A DNA stretch of 48,946 nt from an uncultured Sediminibacterium sp. (GCA_937911175.1 CALDSE010000023.1:1-48946), one strand, 5' to 3'. Positions 34,686 to 44,705 are shown, numbered from the stretch's first letter. Program-made: numbers and translations. The notes: a model not told the origin generated them from the sequence alone.

Positions 34686-34694
34686 TGTTCGAAG

Positions 34695-35327
34695 TTAGGG
34701 TAAAGTAAAATAATGCTGTCCTTGTTCTAGGTCCTTGTCAAGGGCATCGGTGATTACTTTTAAATGGGCTTCATTGTAAATAAAATCGGCGTTGGAGGCG
34801 TCGATGTAAATAGTTTTTATTTGATGCTGTTTGATATAGCTAGTATAGGTCTCTTGAATTCTAAATAAATAATCATCGGGTATAGCTTGTTCAAATTTTC
34901 TATTTCTTTTTTTAATATTTCCTTGTAATGTATTAACGGGGGCGTGTAAATAAATAAGAATATCGGGACTAGTCAATTGTTGAGAAAATACATCAAACAT
35001 TTTTTGGTATAATCTGTATTCTTCGTCAGGCAAATTTACTTTAGCAAATAATAAACATTTGGTAAATAAATAATCTGAAACAATAAGCTCTTGGAATAAA
35101 TCATTTTTTTTAATCAGTTCCTGCTGTTGTTTAAAACGCTCTGCTAAAAAAAATAATTCTAAAGGGAAGGCGTATTGCTTTGGGTTTTCGTAAAACTTAG
35201 TGAGAAAAGGGTTTTCTGCAAACTCCTCCAATACCAGCTTGGCATTATAATGCTTAGAGAGTAGTTGTGACAAGGTGGTTTTACCTACTCCAATATTTCC
35301 TTCAATGGCAATATAACGATGATTCAT
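34695..35327 (-). CDS. Deoxynucleoside kinase
   Basis: This 210-residue protein phosphorylates deoxynucleosides in salvage. It shows the P-loop GNIGVGKTT (10-18), the EEFAENPFL motif with the catalytic Glu, LFFLAERFKQ with the substrate-binding residues, and the LID arginines in KKRNRKFEQAIP. It fits the dAK/dGK family of Bacteroidota. folK lies 53 nt upstream. Confidence 0.9.
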   Translation of the reverse strand: MNHRYIAIEGNIGVGKTTLSQLLSKHYNAKLVLEEFAENPFLTKFYENPKQYAFPLELFFLAERFKQQQELIKKNDLFQELIVSDYLFTKCLLFAKVNLPDEEYRLYQKMFDVFSQQLTSPDILIYLHAPVNTLQGNIKKRNRKFEQAIPDDYLFRIQETYTSYIKQHQIKTIYIDASNADFIYNEAHLKVITDALDKDLEQGQHYFTLP

Positions 35328-35380
35328 AATGTCTAAAATAATATCTAAAATGCTGGTTCCAAATATAGCAAGCAGTCGCT

Positions 35381-35869
35381 TTATTCACTGCTTTTTTTAT
35401 ACACAACAGAGGAATCTCCACATTCTTTTAACAAAACCGCATTGGTTTTTAGCAAAATAGGGTGCCTATAGTCAGGCGAAATTTCAGTTAAGGGCATTAA
35501 TACAAATTTTCTTTGCGCCATACTTGGATGCGGTATGGTTAAACTTGATGTATTTATAATTTCATCATTATAATATATAATATCAATATCTATAATTCTA
35601 GGTCCCAATGGAATTTCTCTTTTTCTACCTAAGGCTAATTCTATTTTTAAAATGGCGTCCATCAATGCCTCAGCTTCTAAAGGAGTTTCAATGACTATGG
35701 CCTGATTTAAAAAAGCATCTTGTTCTTTATATCCCCAAGCCTCTGTTTCATAGATAGAAGAAGTAGATAATATGCGACCACATTCTATATTTATACTATT
35801 TCTAGCAGCAGCTAAGTTTGCCATTCGGTCGCCCATATTACCACCTATCAAGAGAGATACATTATTCAT
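35381..35869 (-). CDS. folK: 2-amino-4-hydroxy-6-hydroxymethyldihydropteridine diphosphokinase
   Basis: FolK transfers diphosphate from ATP to the pterin in folate synthesis. The 162-residue protein starts MNNVSLLIGGNMGDR, the usual N-terminus, and has WGYKEQDAFLNQAI and GPRIIDIDIIYY with the Mg-binding aspartates, then LTIPHPSMAQRKFVLMPL. An ATG 33 nt upstream would add an unrelated extension. It is upstream of the deoxynucleoside kinase gene and divergent from sppA. Confidence 0.95.
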   Translation of the reverse strand: MNNVSLLIGGNMGDRMANLAAARNSINIECGRILSTSSIYETEAWGYKEQDAFLNQAIVIETPLEAEALMDAILKIELALGRKREIPLGPRIIDIDIIYYNDEIINTSSLTIPHPSMAQRKFVLMPLTEISPDYRHPILLKTNAVLLKECGDSSVVYKKSSE

Positions 35870-35953
35870 AAGAAGGATTCTAAAAGTAGCCCAAATATCC
35901 ATAATTTTACAGCGCTTCCCTATTTTAAATGATTCTATTTTTATACAATTCTC

Positions 35954-37711
35954 ATGAAACAGTTTTTTAAAACCTTTTTTGCTTCCTTATTAGCACTTAT
36001 TATTTTTAGTGTATTAGGTATAGTTATTCTTGCATCTATTGCAGCTGGCTTTTCAAATGAAGAGCAAAAAGTTACAGCAGCTAATTCTGTATTAGTGATT
36101 GATATTGCTGAAGATTTTGTAGAACAAACGAAGTCAGATGCTTTTTCTGAAATTCTGAGACAAAGAAAAGGGAAGTCGCCTAGCTTAACGCAGTTAATTG
36201 GATTAATTCAACATGCCAAAAAGGACACAGCCATTAAAGGTATCTATATTAAGTGTGGACAAAATCCAAATGGATATGCTGCTTCTGAAGAAATAAGAAC
36301 AGCCTTGCTTGATTTTAGAAATTCCAATAAATTTATCATTGCCTACGGAGAAACCATTACACAGAAAGGGTATTGGTTAGCCAATGTGGCCAATCAAATT
36401 TATACGCATCCGCAAGGGGGGCTAGAGTTTACAGGTTTTTCTTACGAGACTCTATTTTTAAAAGGTTTACTAGATAAACTAGAAATTAAGCCGCAAGTAT
36501 TTTATGCAGGTAAATTTAAGAGTGCCACTGAGCCATTTAGGTATGCGAAAATGTCGGATGAGAATAAATTACAGACTTCTGTTTGGTTAAATGCACTTTA
36601 TACGAGTTTTATACAAAGCGTTGCCGATACAAGAGGTATTGAAGTCGCTGCTTTAAAACAAATGGCAAATGAGGGCAAAATACAATCAGCGAATGACGCG
36701 CTTGAAAATAATTTAGTAGATGGATTATTATACGATGATCAAGTCAAAAAATTAATTGCTAAAAAAGTACGAGTAAATAAGCAAGAAGATATTTCATTTG
36801 TATCAATTAATGATTATTTAGCCACAGTAGCTCTAAGAGGTTCTGGTAGTGGAAAAATTGCCATTATCTATGCCGATGGAGATATTGAAATGGGTAAAGG
36901 AAGTAATGAATCTATTACCAGCGATGATTACAGAGTTTTATTGCAAGAAATAAAAAATGATAAGTCAATAGATGCAGTGGTGCTAAGGGTGAATTCTCCT
37001 GGAGGTAGTGCACTTGCAAGTGATATTATTTGGAGAGAAATTGAATTATTGAAAAAAGAAAAACCAGTAGTAGTAAGTATGGGTAATTATGCAGCATCAG
37101 GTGGCTATTATATTGCCTGTGGCGCCGATTCAATATTAGCTGACGCAAACACCATTACAGGATCTATTGGTGTGTTTTCTGTGATACCAAATATAGAGGG
37201 CTTTATGAAAAATAAACTAGGGATCACTTTTGACAGAGTGAAAACTGGTCAATATGCCGATGCTCCTTCTGCCACTAGAACCATGAATGCTACTGAAGAA
37301 AGGTTTATGCAATCAGGTGTGGATAGTGTGTATCATACTTTTACGGCTCGCGTGGCAAAAGGCCGTAAAAAAAGTATTGAATACATCGACTCTATCGCAC
37401 AAGGCCGCGTATGGATAGGTTCCGATGCAGTGAAAGTAGGACTCGTAGATAAAATTGGAAATTTAAATGATGCCCTTGCCACAGCTGCTAGAATGGCGAA
37501 ATTAAAAGGCTATAGTACAAAGTCCTATCCTGAATCAAAATCATTTATAGAGGATTTAATTAGTGGATATGAGGATAATATTAAAACCAAGGCCATCAAA
37601 GAAGAAATAGGAGAAGCCCAGTGGCAGGTTTTACAACAAGTAAAAAAGGTCAAACAAATCATGGGCCAAACGCAAGCACGATTGCCTATCTTTGAGGTGA
37701 ATCATCCTTAG
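35954..37711 (+). CDS. sppA: Signal peptide peptidase SppA (67-kDa type)
   Basis: SppA is an inner-membrane Ser-Lys protease that degrades cleaved signal peptides on the periplasmic side. The 585-residue length and duplicated S49 domains match the long E. coli form. A membrane anchor is at residues 7-31. The catalytic Lys189 in GKFKSATEPF and the nucleophile Ser382 in NYAASGGYY correspond to E. coli Lys209 and Ser409. The next gene follows after 4 nt, so sppA, the ABC-2 permease and the SRPBCC gene form one operon. Confidence 0.95.
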   Translation: MKQFFKTFFASLLALIIFSVLGIVILASIAAGFSNEEQKVTAANSVLVIDIAEDFVEQTKSDAFSEILRQRKGKSPSLTQLIGLIQHAKKDTAIKGIYIKCGQNPNGYAASEEIRTALLDFRNSNKFIIAYGETITQKGYWLANVANQIYTHPQGGLEFTGFSYETLFLKGLLDKLEIKPQVFYAGKFKSATEPFRYAKMSDENKLQTSVWLNALYTSFIQSVADTRGIEVAALKQMANEGKIQSANDALENNLVDGLLYDDQVKKLIAKKVRVNKQEDISFVSINDYLATVALRGSGSGKIAIIYADGDIEMGKGSNESITSDDYRVLLQEIKNDKSIDAVVLRVNSPGGSALASDIIWREIELLKKEKPVVVSMGNYAASGGYYIACGADSILADANTITGSIGVFSVIPNIEGFMKNKLGITFDRVKTGQYADAPSATRTMNATEERFMQSGVDSVYHTFTARVAKGRKKSIEYIDSIAQGRVWIGSDAVKVGLVDKIGNLNDALATAARMAKLKGYSTKSYPESKSFIEDLISGYEDNIKTKAIKEEIGEAQWQVLQQVKKVKQIMGQTQARLPIFEVNHP

Positions 37712-37715
37712 TTCT

Positions 37716-38819
37716 ATGCGCCCATATAGTCAAATTACAGCCATGTTAGCCATTACAAAGGCTAGCCTGCGCTCTATATTTAGAAGTCCTTCAGCGGTTA
37801 TTTTTAGTATTGCATTTCCACTTATTTTTATTTTAGTATTTGGCTTTCTAAGTAGTGGAGGTAGTATTAATGTGAATGTAGCCATGGATCCTAAGTCTGA
37901 CACATTGAATCCTGTATATGCTTCCATTAAAAATATTCCTGGCTTTAAATTTTCAAAAGACGATACCACTAAAATTAAAAGTGAATTAGCTAAGGGGCGT
38001 TTGACAGCAGTTATTTCTATTCAAAAAACAAATAATGTCAATGCACCTTATCTTATTAATCTAACAAGTTCTGAAGCTGCAAATCCTCAAAATATTCAAT
38101 TAGTAAAATCTATATTGAATGCTGTCATAAGTAAATTGAATCAAGAAAATTTTTCAGAAACGCCTACCATGGCGGTGGTGAATAATAATGTAGAGCAAGT
38201 GCCAGGGCGTATTTATAGAACCATCGATTTTATTTTACCTGGCCAACTAGGTTTTTCTTTATTAAGTGCAGGTGTGTTTGGTGTGGCCTTTTTGTTTTTT
38301 AATTTAAGACAACAATTAGTTTTAAAAAGATTTTACGCTACACCCATAAGAAGGCTTTATATTATTCTAGGGGAAGCCTTAAGCCGTGTACTTTTTCAAT
38401 TAATTACGGCAGTCATTATTATAGGTATTGGTTATTTTGCTTTTAATTTTACATTAGTGCATGGTTGGATAACCTTTGTAAGTATTATGGTACTAAGCTT
38501 TATTGCCTTAATATTATTTATGGGTTTTGGATTTATTGTAAGTGGAGTGGCTAAAAATGAAAGTAGTATTCCGCCCTTTGCCAATTTAATTACACTGCCT
38601 CAGTTTTTATTAGCAGGTACCTTTTTTTCTATCGATAATTTTCCTACATGGATGCAGCCTTTTTGTAGATTATTACCCTTGACCCATTTTAACAATGCTA
38701 TGCGTAATATATCTTTCGAGGGAGCAAGCTTAATTTCAGTTTGGCCCGATATTTCATTTTTACTCATCTGGATTGTGGTGGTGTATGCTATTGCTTTTAA
38801 AATATTTAAATGGGAATAA
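37716..38819 (+). CDS. ABC-2 type transporter permease
   Basis: This 367-residue protein has one N-terminal membrane helix (SAVIFSIAFPLIFILVFGFL, about 25-44), a large extracytoplasmic domain (about 50-175) and a cluster of five C-terminal helices with the ABC-2 motif region (FYATPIRRLYIILGEALSR). It resembles the YhhJ/drug-efflux ABC-2 permeases. No ATP-binding subunit gene is next to it, so it may pair with a distant ATPase. It sits between sppA and a small SRPBCC protein, with TAATG coupling to the latter. Confidence 0.88.
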   Translation: MRPYSQITAMLAITKASLRSIFRSPSAVIFSIAFPLIFILVFGFLSSGGSINVNVAMDPKSDTLNPVYASIKNIPGFKFSKDDTTKIKSELAKGRLTAVISIQKTNNVNAPYLINLTSSEAANPQNIQLVKSILNAVISKLNQENFSETPTMAVVNNNVEQVPGRIYRTIDFILPGQLGFSLLSAGVFGVAFLFFNLRQQLVLKRFYATPIRRLYIILGEALSRVLFQLITAVIIIGIGYFAFNFTLVHGWITFVSIMVLSFIALILFMGFGFIVSGVAKNESSIPPFANLITLPQFLLAGTFFSIDNFPTWMQPFCRLLPLTHFNNAMRNISFEGASLISVWPDISFLLIWIVVVYAIAFKIFKWE

Positions 38820-39304
38820 TGAAGTACATTAAATTAATTATTATCAGTTTTGTTTTTTTAAGTGTACTTGTTACGGGTATTTCATTATTGTTTCCCTCCA
38901 AAGTCATTGCTTCAAGAGCTATTGAGGTAAATACAAGTGCCGATAAAATTGCTTATTTCACTTCTGATCTAAGCCATTGGAACCAGTGGATGAGCGATTG
39001 GAAACAAAACAAAGTGGTTTTAAAAAATAACACAGCCTATATAGGTACACAAACGGTTCGTTTTTTAGATAAGACCGTTACTAAGGTGAATTATGAATGG
39101 ATAGCCACAGGGCAAAACCCTTATTTGGTAACTTTTGAGTGGACACTTTTAAAGGATAATACTTATGTGATTCATTGGTCCTTTGAACAAAATGTGAAAT
39201 GGTATCCTTGGGAAAAATTCCAAACTTTATTGAACGATAAATTGCTGGGCGCTAAAATGGAAATTGAATTACAGCATTTACAAGAAGCGATTAACTCGAA
39301 ATAG
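38819..39304 (+). CDS. SRPBCC-like membrane-anchored protein
   Basis: This 161-residue protein has an N-terminal hydrophobic segment (about 3-24) and a domain beginning SKVIASRAIEVNTSADKIAYF, with LSHWNQWMSDW, that resembles the SRPBCC/polyketide cyclase fold found in many Bacteroidota proteins. The ligand is unknown. The ATG at 38819 overlaps the stop of the permease gene (TAATG); an ATG 9 nt upstream is possible. It ends the operon. Confidence 0.7.
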   Translation: MKYIKLIIISFVFLSVLVTGISLLFPSKVIASRAIEVNTSADKIAYFTSDLSHWNQWMSDWKQNKVVLKNNTAYIGTQTVRFLDKTVTKVNYEWIATGQNPYLVTFEWTLLKDNTYVIHWSFEQNVKWYPWEKFQTLLNDKLLGAKMEIELQHLQEAINSK

Positions 39305-39360
39305 TTATTGTAGTATAGTTTATATATTTAATTAGTAACCTACATATATACATCCTCTTT

Positions 39361-40299
39361 CTAATCTCGGTTCATTAGATACTCTATATTTCTTTTGATG
39401 CCTTTTAATTTAGATCTCAGTAAGGGAGATTTTGAAAACCTTTCTTTAAAAGTAGTTTCTTCTATTTGAAGCCAGTCCTGCTTATTTAAAGTAAGTAAAC
39501 CATTCAGTGGCTTGAACGCCTCTTCGGTATTTGCTTTACTAAATCTATTCCAAGGGCAAACGTCTTGGCAAATATCACAACCAAAGGCCCAGTCATTATA
39601 ATTTCTATCTGTATTAATTTCAGCTGCTTTTAATTCAATGGTAAAATAACTAATACAATGATTAGCCTCAATGGTTTTATTAGGAAGGATGGCTTGGGTA
39701 GGACAGGCGTCAATACATTTTGTGCAAGTGCCGCAATAATCTTTTGAGAGGGGTTGGTCATATACTAAGGGGAGGTCGACAATTAATGTAGCAATAAAAA
39801 AGTAAGAACCCGCCTTAGGGCGAATTAAGTTTCCATTTTTACCAATAAAACCAGCGCCTGAAAGTTTGGCCCAAGTTCTTTCTAAAACAGGAGCAGAGTC
39901 TACAAATCCTCTTCCTTCAATGGGGCCTATTTTTTTTCTATAAATATCAAGTAAAGTAAATAACTGGGTTCTAATGACTTCATGATAATCTTCTCCCCAA
40001 GCATACTTTGCAATTTTTGCATCTTGCTGACTTGCTTCTTTAATGGAACTATCTTCTGGGTAATAATTTTTTAAAAAACTAATTACCGATTTTGCACCAG
40101 GTACTAATTTTCTGGGATCAATTCTTAAATCAAAATTATTTTCCATGTAACTCATGTCTCCATGAAAACCTTTTTCAAGCCAGGCCTCTAAAATTTTTGC
40201 ATCTTCAGGGAGTTCTTTGGCAGCAGCAATGCCACAAAAATCAAAGCCCATTTTAAGTGCTTCGGATTTAATGAATTCGGTATTTGAAAATTCGTTCAA
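39361..40299 (-). CDS. queG: Epoxyqueuosine reductase
   Basis: QueG reduces epoxyqueuosine to queuosine in tRNA, using cobalamin and two [4Fe-4S] clusters. This 312-residue protein has the ferredoxin motifs CGTCTKCIDACPTQAI and CDICQDVCPWNRFS in its second half, and the N-terminal substrate/B12 region with YAWGEDYH. The length is normal for the HEAT-repeat-free form. It is divergent from an MFS gene and ends alone. Confidence 0.94.
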   Translation of the reverse strand: MNEFSNTEFIKSEALKMGFDFCGIAAAKELPEDAKILEAWLEKGFHGDMSYMENNFDLRIDPRKLVPGAKSVISFLKNYYPEDSSIKEASQQDAKIAKYAWGEDYHEVIRTQLFTLLDIYRKKIGPIEGRGFVDSAPVLERTWAKLSGAGFIGKNGNLIRPKAGSYFFIATLIVDLPLVYDQPLSKDYCGTCTKCIDACPTQAILPNKTIEANHCISYFTIELKAAEINTDRNYNDWAFGCDICQDVCPWNRFSKANTEEAFKPLNGLLTLNKQDWLQIEETTFKERFSKSPLLRSKLKGIKRNIEYLMNRD

Positions 40300-40418
40300 A
40301 GCAATTCTTTCAATGTTTGTAAAGCAAAATTTAACTATGTAAAAATAGCAGAAAAACCTTGTTCAAAATAAATAAGATTGTAAGCCTAACAAGATGATAT
40401 GGGGCCATTTAGCCTGCG

Positions 40419-40450
40419 TTTTGTAATCTTGCCTAGTACATGTATATTTG
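40419..40450 (+). promoter_or_regulatory. Promoter of the MFS gene
   Basis: TTTTG (40419-40423), 19 nt, TATATTTG (40443-40450) matches the Bacteroidota consensus in both elements and spacing. It lies 32 nt before the start codon, in the 183-nt divergent region with queG, which holds no other gene I can support. Confidence 0.65.
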
Positions 40451-40482
40451 ACGGGTAGTTCATACACAACTATCTAAGAATA

Positions 40483-41727
40483 ATGGCAAATCCCAAAAAG
40501 GCAGCAGTTGGTTTTATATTTATCACCGTTTTAATTGATATTATTGGATTTGGGATTATTATACCCGTATTGCCTCAATTATTACAGCAGTTAATGCATG
40601 TAACGGATCGAACAGATATTAGTGCTATTTCAAAACCTGCTATATTTTTAACTTTGATATATGGGCTTATGCAATTTATTTTTGCGCCCATATTAGGAAG
40701 TTTGAGTGATCGATATGGTCGAAGACCAGTCTTACTTTTTTCCTTGCTTGGCTTTGGTTTAGATTATATTTTTTTAGCTTTTGCGCCAAGCATTGGTTGG
40801 TTATTTTTAGGAAGAATGATTTCAGGCATTACGGGAGCTAGTATCACTACTGCTTCCGCTTATATGGCTGATATTAGTAATGAAAAAAACAGAGCACAAA
40901 ATTTTGGGATGATTGGAGCTGCATTTGGTCTTGGTTTTATTATCGGTCCTATGCTGGGAGGTTTGCTAGGGGAGTTGGGTACAAGAATTCCATTTTTAGT
41001 AGCCGCTGGATTAGCCTTGGTGAATGCATTGTATGGTTATTTTGTTTTGCCAGAGTCCTTAGATATGGAACACCGTCGCGCATTTGATTTAAAACGAGCC
41101 AACCCTATTGGCTCATTGAAAAATTTAAATAAATATCCTGCCGTATTTGGATTGATTATTGCTTTGTTGTTTATTTATGTAGCTGCTCATTCTGTTCAAA
41201 GTAATTGGAGTTTTGCTAATATTAATAAATTTGGATGGACACCCAAAACCATTGGTATTTCATTGGCTGTAGTGGGGGTATTGATTAGTTTGGTACAAGG
41301 CCTACTCATTAGAGTCGTAAATCCTAAATTAGGAAATGAAAAAAGCGTTTATATTGGAATTGCATTATATGCCCTTGGGTTAACTTTATTTGCTTTTGCA
41401 ACACAGGGATGGATGATGTTTTTATTTTTAGTGCCTTATTGTCTGGGAGGTATTTCTGGACCTGCTTTACAAGCCATCATTTCTTTACATGTTCCTAAAA
41501 ATGAACAAGGAGAATTGCAAGGCTCCTTAACAGGATTACAAAGTTTAACTACTATTATAGGCCCACCGATGATGATTGGACTCACCTCTTATTTTTCTAT
41601 AAAGAACGATCCAAATCATATCTATTTCCCAGGCGCTGCTTTTTTATTAGGGGCATTATTTATGCTTTTAAGTGCCATTATTGCTTATTGGGTATTAAAA
41701 CATGATACAAGCACATCAAAGGCTTAG
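40483..41727 (+). CDS. MFS transporter, TetA-like (DHA1)
   Basis: This 414-residue inner-membrane protein has 12 hydrophobic segments. The start VGFIFITVLIDIIGFGIIIPVLPQL (about 9-33, given in part as DIIGFGIIIPVLP) and the loop motif GSLSDRYGRRPVLL are typical of the TetA/DHA1-12 drug:H+ antiporters. Tetracycline resistance cannot be claimed; many Bacteroidota relatives are uncharacterised. It is followed 56 nt later by the PNP gene, which has its own promoter. Confidence 0.88.
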   Translation: MANPKKAAVGFIFITVLIDIIGFGIIIPVLPQLLQQLMHVTDRTDISAISKPAIFLTLIYGLMQFIFAPILGSLSDRYGRRPVLLFSLLGFGLDYIFLAFAPSIGWLFLGRMISGITGASITTASAYMADISNEKNRAQNFGMIGAAFGLGFIIGPMLGGLLGELGTRIPFLVAAGLALVNALYGYFVLPESLDMEHRRAFDLKRANPIGSLKNLNKYPAVFGLIIALLFIYVAAHSVQSNWSFANINKFGWTPKTIGISLAVVGVLISLVQGLLIRVVNPKLGNEKSVYIGIALYALGLTLFAFATQGWMMFLFLVPYCLGGISGPALQAIISLHVPKNEQGELQGSLTGLQSLTTIIGPPMMIGLTSYFSIKNDPNHIYFPGAAFLLGALFMLLSAIIAYWVLKHDTSTSKA

Positions 41728-41731
41728 AATC

Positions 41732-41764
41732 TTGCCTTATAATCCCTTACTGTTGTTATATTTG
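41732..41764 (+). promoter_or_regulatory. Promoter of the PNP-porin pair
   Basis: TTG (41732-41734), 22 nt, TATATTTG (41757-41764) matches the Bacteroidota consensus. The box ends 19 nt before the ATG. Confidence 0.65.
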
Positions 41765-41783
41765 TGGCTAAAATATACCTTAT

Positions 41784-42611
41784 ATGTCGACGCCCTTAAT
41801 GGCTCAATTACAAGAGACTTCTGCTTTCATTCAATCTAAAATTAAATCAACTGCACAAACGGCAATCATACTTGGCAGTGGCCTTGGTAATTTAGCCACT
41901 CAAATACAGGTAGATTTTGAAATTCAGTATACTCAAATTCCGCATTTTCCTATAAGTACGGTGGAAGGGCATAAGGGTAGATTAATTCTTGGCAGTTTAA
42001 ATGGTGTAAAAGTTTGGGTGATGGAAGGTCGTTTTCATTTTTATGAAGGATATAGTCCAGAACAGGTAGCTTATCCGGTGCGTGTTTTAAAATTATTAGG
42101 AGTGGAGAACTTAATTTTATCTAATGCGGCAGGCGGAGTGAATCCTAACTTTGAAGTGGGCGATTTAATGATCATAAAAGATCATATTAGTTTATTTTCC
42201 ATTAATCCATTAATTGGAAAAAATGAAACTGCTTTGGGTACAAGGTTTCCAGATATGAGTGAACCTTATGCTTTAGATTTTATTGAAAAAGCGAAACTTA
42301 TTGCAAATAAGCATCAAATAAAAGTACATGAAGGAATTTATGTGGGTGTGACGGGTCCCACTTTTGAAACACGTGCAGAATATAAATTAATTAAAGCGGT
42401 AGGGGGCGATGTAGTAGGAATGAGTACGGTGCAAGAAAATATTGCGGCAGTGCACTGTGGTATGAAAGTTTTTGCCATTAGTGTAGTAACCGATTTAGGT
42501 ATTAGAGAAGATAATAATACCATTACACATGAGGAAGTGCTAGAAGCTGCGAATGCAGCGGAGCCTAAGTTAACATTAATCATTAGCGATTTAGTAAAAC
42601 AAATTTCCTAA
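41784..42611 (+). CDS. Purine nucleoside phosphorylase
   Basis: This 275-residue trimeric-type (PNP-I) enzyme cleaves inosine and guanosine with phosphate. It shows GSGLGNLA, FPISTVEGHKGR, SNAAGGVN and YVGVTGPTFETRAEYKL, with the phosphate and purine site residues in place, and DVVGMSTVQENI near residue 215. It shares a promoter with the porin gene 13 nt downstream, so nucleoside uptake and salvage may be linked, but that is inference. Confidence 0.93.
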   Translation: MSTPLMAQLQETSAFIQSKIKSTAQTAIILGSGLGNLATQIQVDFEIQYTQIPHFPISTVEGHKGRLILGSLNGVKVWVMEGRFHFYEGYSPEQVAYPVRVLKLLGVENLILSNAAGGVNPNFEVGDLMIIKDHISLFSINPLIGKNETALGTRFPDMSEPYALDFIEKAKLIANKHQIKVHEGIYVGVTGPTFETRAEYKLIKAVGGDVVGMSTVQENIAAVHCGMKVFAISVVTDLGIREDNNTITHEEVLEAANAAEPKLTLIISDLVKQIS

Positions 42612-42624
42612 TTTAATTTTACGC

Positions 42625-44625
42625 ATGTTCATTTATAAGCGCATTTTATTTTGTTTATTAATAGTTGTCTTGCTTCATATAGAAACAAGTGCGCAAAAAT
42701 TTGGCAATGTCCTTAAGCCTGTTGGGAGGAGTAATGCAAATGGACAAAGTTCCGATTCCTTACAAAGAAGAGACCAGAACGCCGATTCAATTACGCTTTT
42801 TTATAAGTTGTATAATAATAATGAGATTCGAAAGCTAGATTCCAGCATAAACGATTTTTTTGTACACTATCCTTTGCCTTATACTAATTATAACCTTGGC
42901 AATTTAGGAACAGCCTCCAAGTCTTATTTATTTTCAACGCAGAAAAAAGGGGGCTTTGACCCAGGCTTTCATGCTTATGATGCTTACAATTATACTTTAG
43001 CAGCTACACCTTTTTACCAAACTACCAGACCCTTTACTGAATTAGGGTATTTATTGGGAGGTAAGGGTGAGCAATTGATTGAAGTAAAACATACTCAAAA
43101 TAAAACGCAACAATTAAATTTTTCTTTTGAATATCGATTTAGTAATTCACCAGGCAATGTAAAAAACCAAAATGCAAATTTGAATAATATGCGTATTACA
43201 GCGCATTTTCAATCGAAGCGTAAAAGGTATGAGTCCTACTTTGTAATGCTTACCAATAAAGCAGCCTCTTCTGAAAATGGAGGACTCGTGAAAGCTGCTT
43301 TATTAGATAGCTTATCGCTGAATAATCCTTATGAATTAGAGACGAGACTGGGTGTAAGTGGTGCTTCTTTCCGTAATCCTTTTAATACCACTATAGCCAC
43401 TGGTTCAACCTATAAGAATAATTCTTATTTATGGCGTCAAACCTATGACCTTGGTCAAAAAGATTCTATCGTACAAGATACAGTGGTGATTCATTTATTT
43501 TATCCAAGACTTAGATTTCAAAATGAGCTTAAGTTGGAGTCGAATCAATTCGTATTTGAAGACAGAGCGCCCAATGAATTAAACTATTTGGAGTATTTTA
43601 ATTACAAAAACCTACCTAGCACAGCTGTTAAGTTTGCAGATAGCTGGAATCTTGTCACCAATGATTTTAGTTTAATTAGTTATCCGCAAAAAAACAATTC
43701 GAATCAATTTTTACAAGTAGGATCGGGCTATACGCATTTAGCCACTACTTTATTGAATCTCCAAAAATGGACTGATTATGATATATACGGGTTTGGTGTC
43801 TATAAAAATAAAACGAGAAATCAGTTATGGGACTTAATAGCTTCAGGTAAATTATACTTAAATGGTTATCATGCAGGAGACTACGATGCTCAATTTTATT
43901 TATCTAGAATTTTAAGTACCAAAGGTACTTATTTGAAACTTGGTTTTCAGAATAGCAATCGTACCCCTTCTACTAATTATTTAGGGCTTACTCAATTTCC
44001 TATTAATGCTTTAAAGGGAATACAAAAAGAAAATACAATTGATATGTTGGCAGAAACGGGGAATGCTGCAAAAGCCTTTAGAGTTTCATTTAATTATCAA
44101 TTAATCAATAACTATAATTATTTTGCTTCAGGCTATCAAGCCGCAGTATATACTAGTCCTATAAGTTATATTAGTGCTGTGCTTAATAATAAAATAAAAT
44201 TAAGCACCCATTGGAATTGGTATAATGAAACCACTGTGCAAGTAGTTGATAAATCGGCACCTATTAATATACCATTAATTTTATCTAGACAAAGACTGGC
44301 CTTTGAAGGCAATTTTTATAAAAACTTGAATTTATCTACTGGACTAGAGATGATTTATCATACCGAATTTAAAGCAGATGACTATATGCCTTTAACCGGA
44401 CAGTTTTTTGTTCAAAATAGTTATATGCTTCGTAATAGGCCTACTGCCAATGCCTTTTTACATTTTATGATTAAACGCTTCAAAGGGTATATTAGACTAG
44501 AGAACCTTAATACTTTAATTCCTACAAGTAATTCATTAGGAAACACTTACAATTTCACCGCTCAAAATTATCCAGGTACAGGCACTTGGTTTAGAGTGGG
44601 TATTTGGTGGAATTTTATCAATTAA
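42625..44625 (+). CDS. Putative outer-membrane porin
   Basis: This 666-residue protein has a signal peptide (MFIYKRILFCLLIVVLLHIE, cleavage near TSAQK) and a long C-terminal part of alternating hydrophobic and polar residues that fits a beta-barrel. The order and length match the 'putative porin' family of Bacteroidota (PF14121), which I recognise only by overall layout. No TonB box or plug is seen. It begins 13 nt after the PNP gene, probably in the same transcript. Confidence 0.75.
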   Translation: MFIYKRILFCLLIVVLLHIETSAQKFGNVLKPVGRSNANGQSSDSLQRRDQNADSITLFYKLYNNNEIRKLDSSINDFFVHYPLPYTNYNLGNLGTASKSYLFSTQKKGGFDPGFHAYDAYNYTLAATPFYQTTRPFTELGYLLGGKGEQLIEVKHTQNKTQQLNFSFEYRFSNSPGNVKNQNANLNNMRITAHFQSKRKRYESYFVMLTNKAASSENGGLVKAALLDSLSLNNPYELETRLGVSGASFRNPFNTTIATGSTYKNNSYLWRQTYDLGQKDSIVQDTVVIHLFYPRLRFQNELKLESNQFVFEDRAPNELNYLEYFNYKNLPSTAVKFADSWNLVTNDFSLISYPQKNNSNQFLQVGSGYTHLATTLLNLQKWTDYDIYGFGVYKNKTRNQLWDLIASGKLYLNGYHAGDYDAQFYLSRILSTKGTYLKLGFQNSNRTPSTNYLGLTQFPINALKGIQKENTIDMLAETGNAAKAFRVSFNYQLINNYNYFASGYQAAVYTSPISYISAVLNNKIKLSTHWNWYNETTVQVVDKSAPINIPLILSRQRLAFEGNFYKNLNLSTGLEMIYHTEFKADDYMPLTGQFFVQNSYMLRNRPTANAFLHFMIKRFKGYIRLENLNTLIPTSNSLGNTYNFTAQNYPGTGTWFRVGIWWNFIN

Positions 44626-44635
44626 TATAACTTTG
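44603..44635 (+). promoter_or_regulatory. Candidate upstream promoter of the HMA protein gene
   Basis: TTTG (44603-44606), 21 nt, TAACTTTG (44628-44635) fits the consensus in the last bases of the porin gene. Just after it a weak hairpin (gcaa-aa-ttgc, 44653-44662) followed by eight T may end the porin transcript. Confidence 0.35.
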
Positions 44636-44705
44636 GTCATTATAATAACTGAGCAAAATTGCCTTTTTTTTAACAGCTATTTTACGGCGTCTTCAAATAA
44701 GGTTG

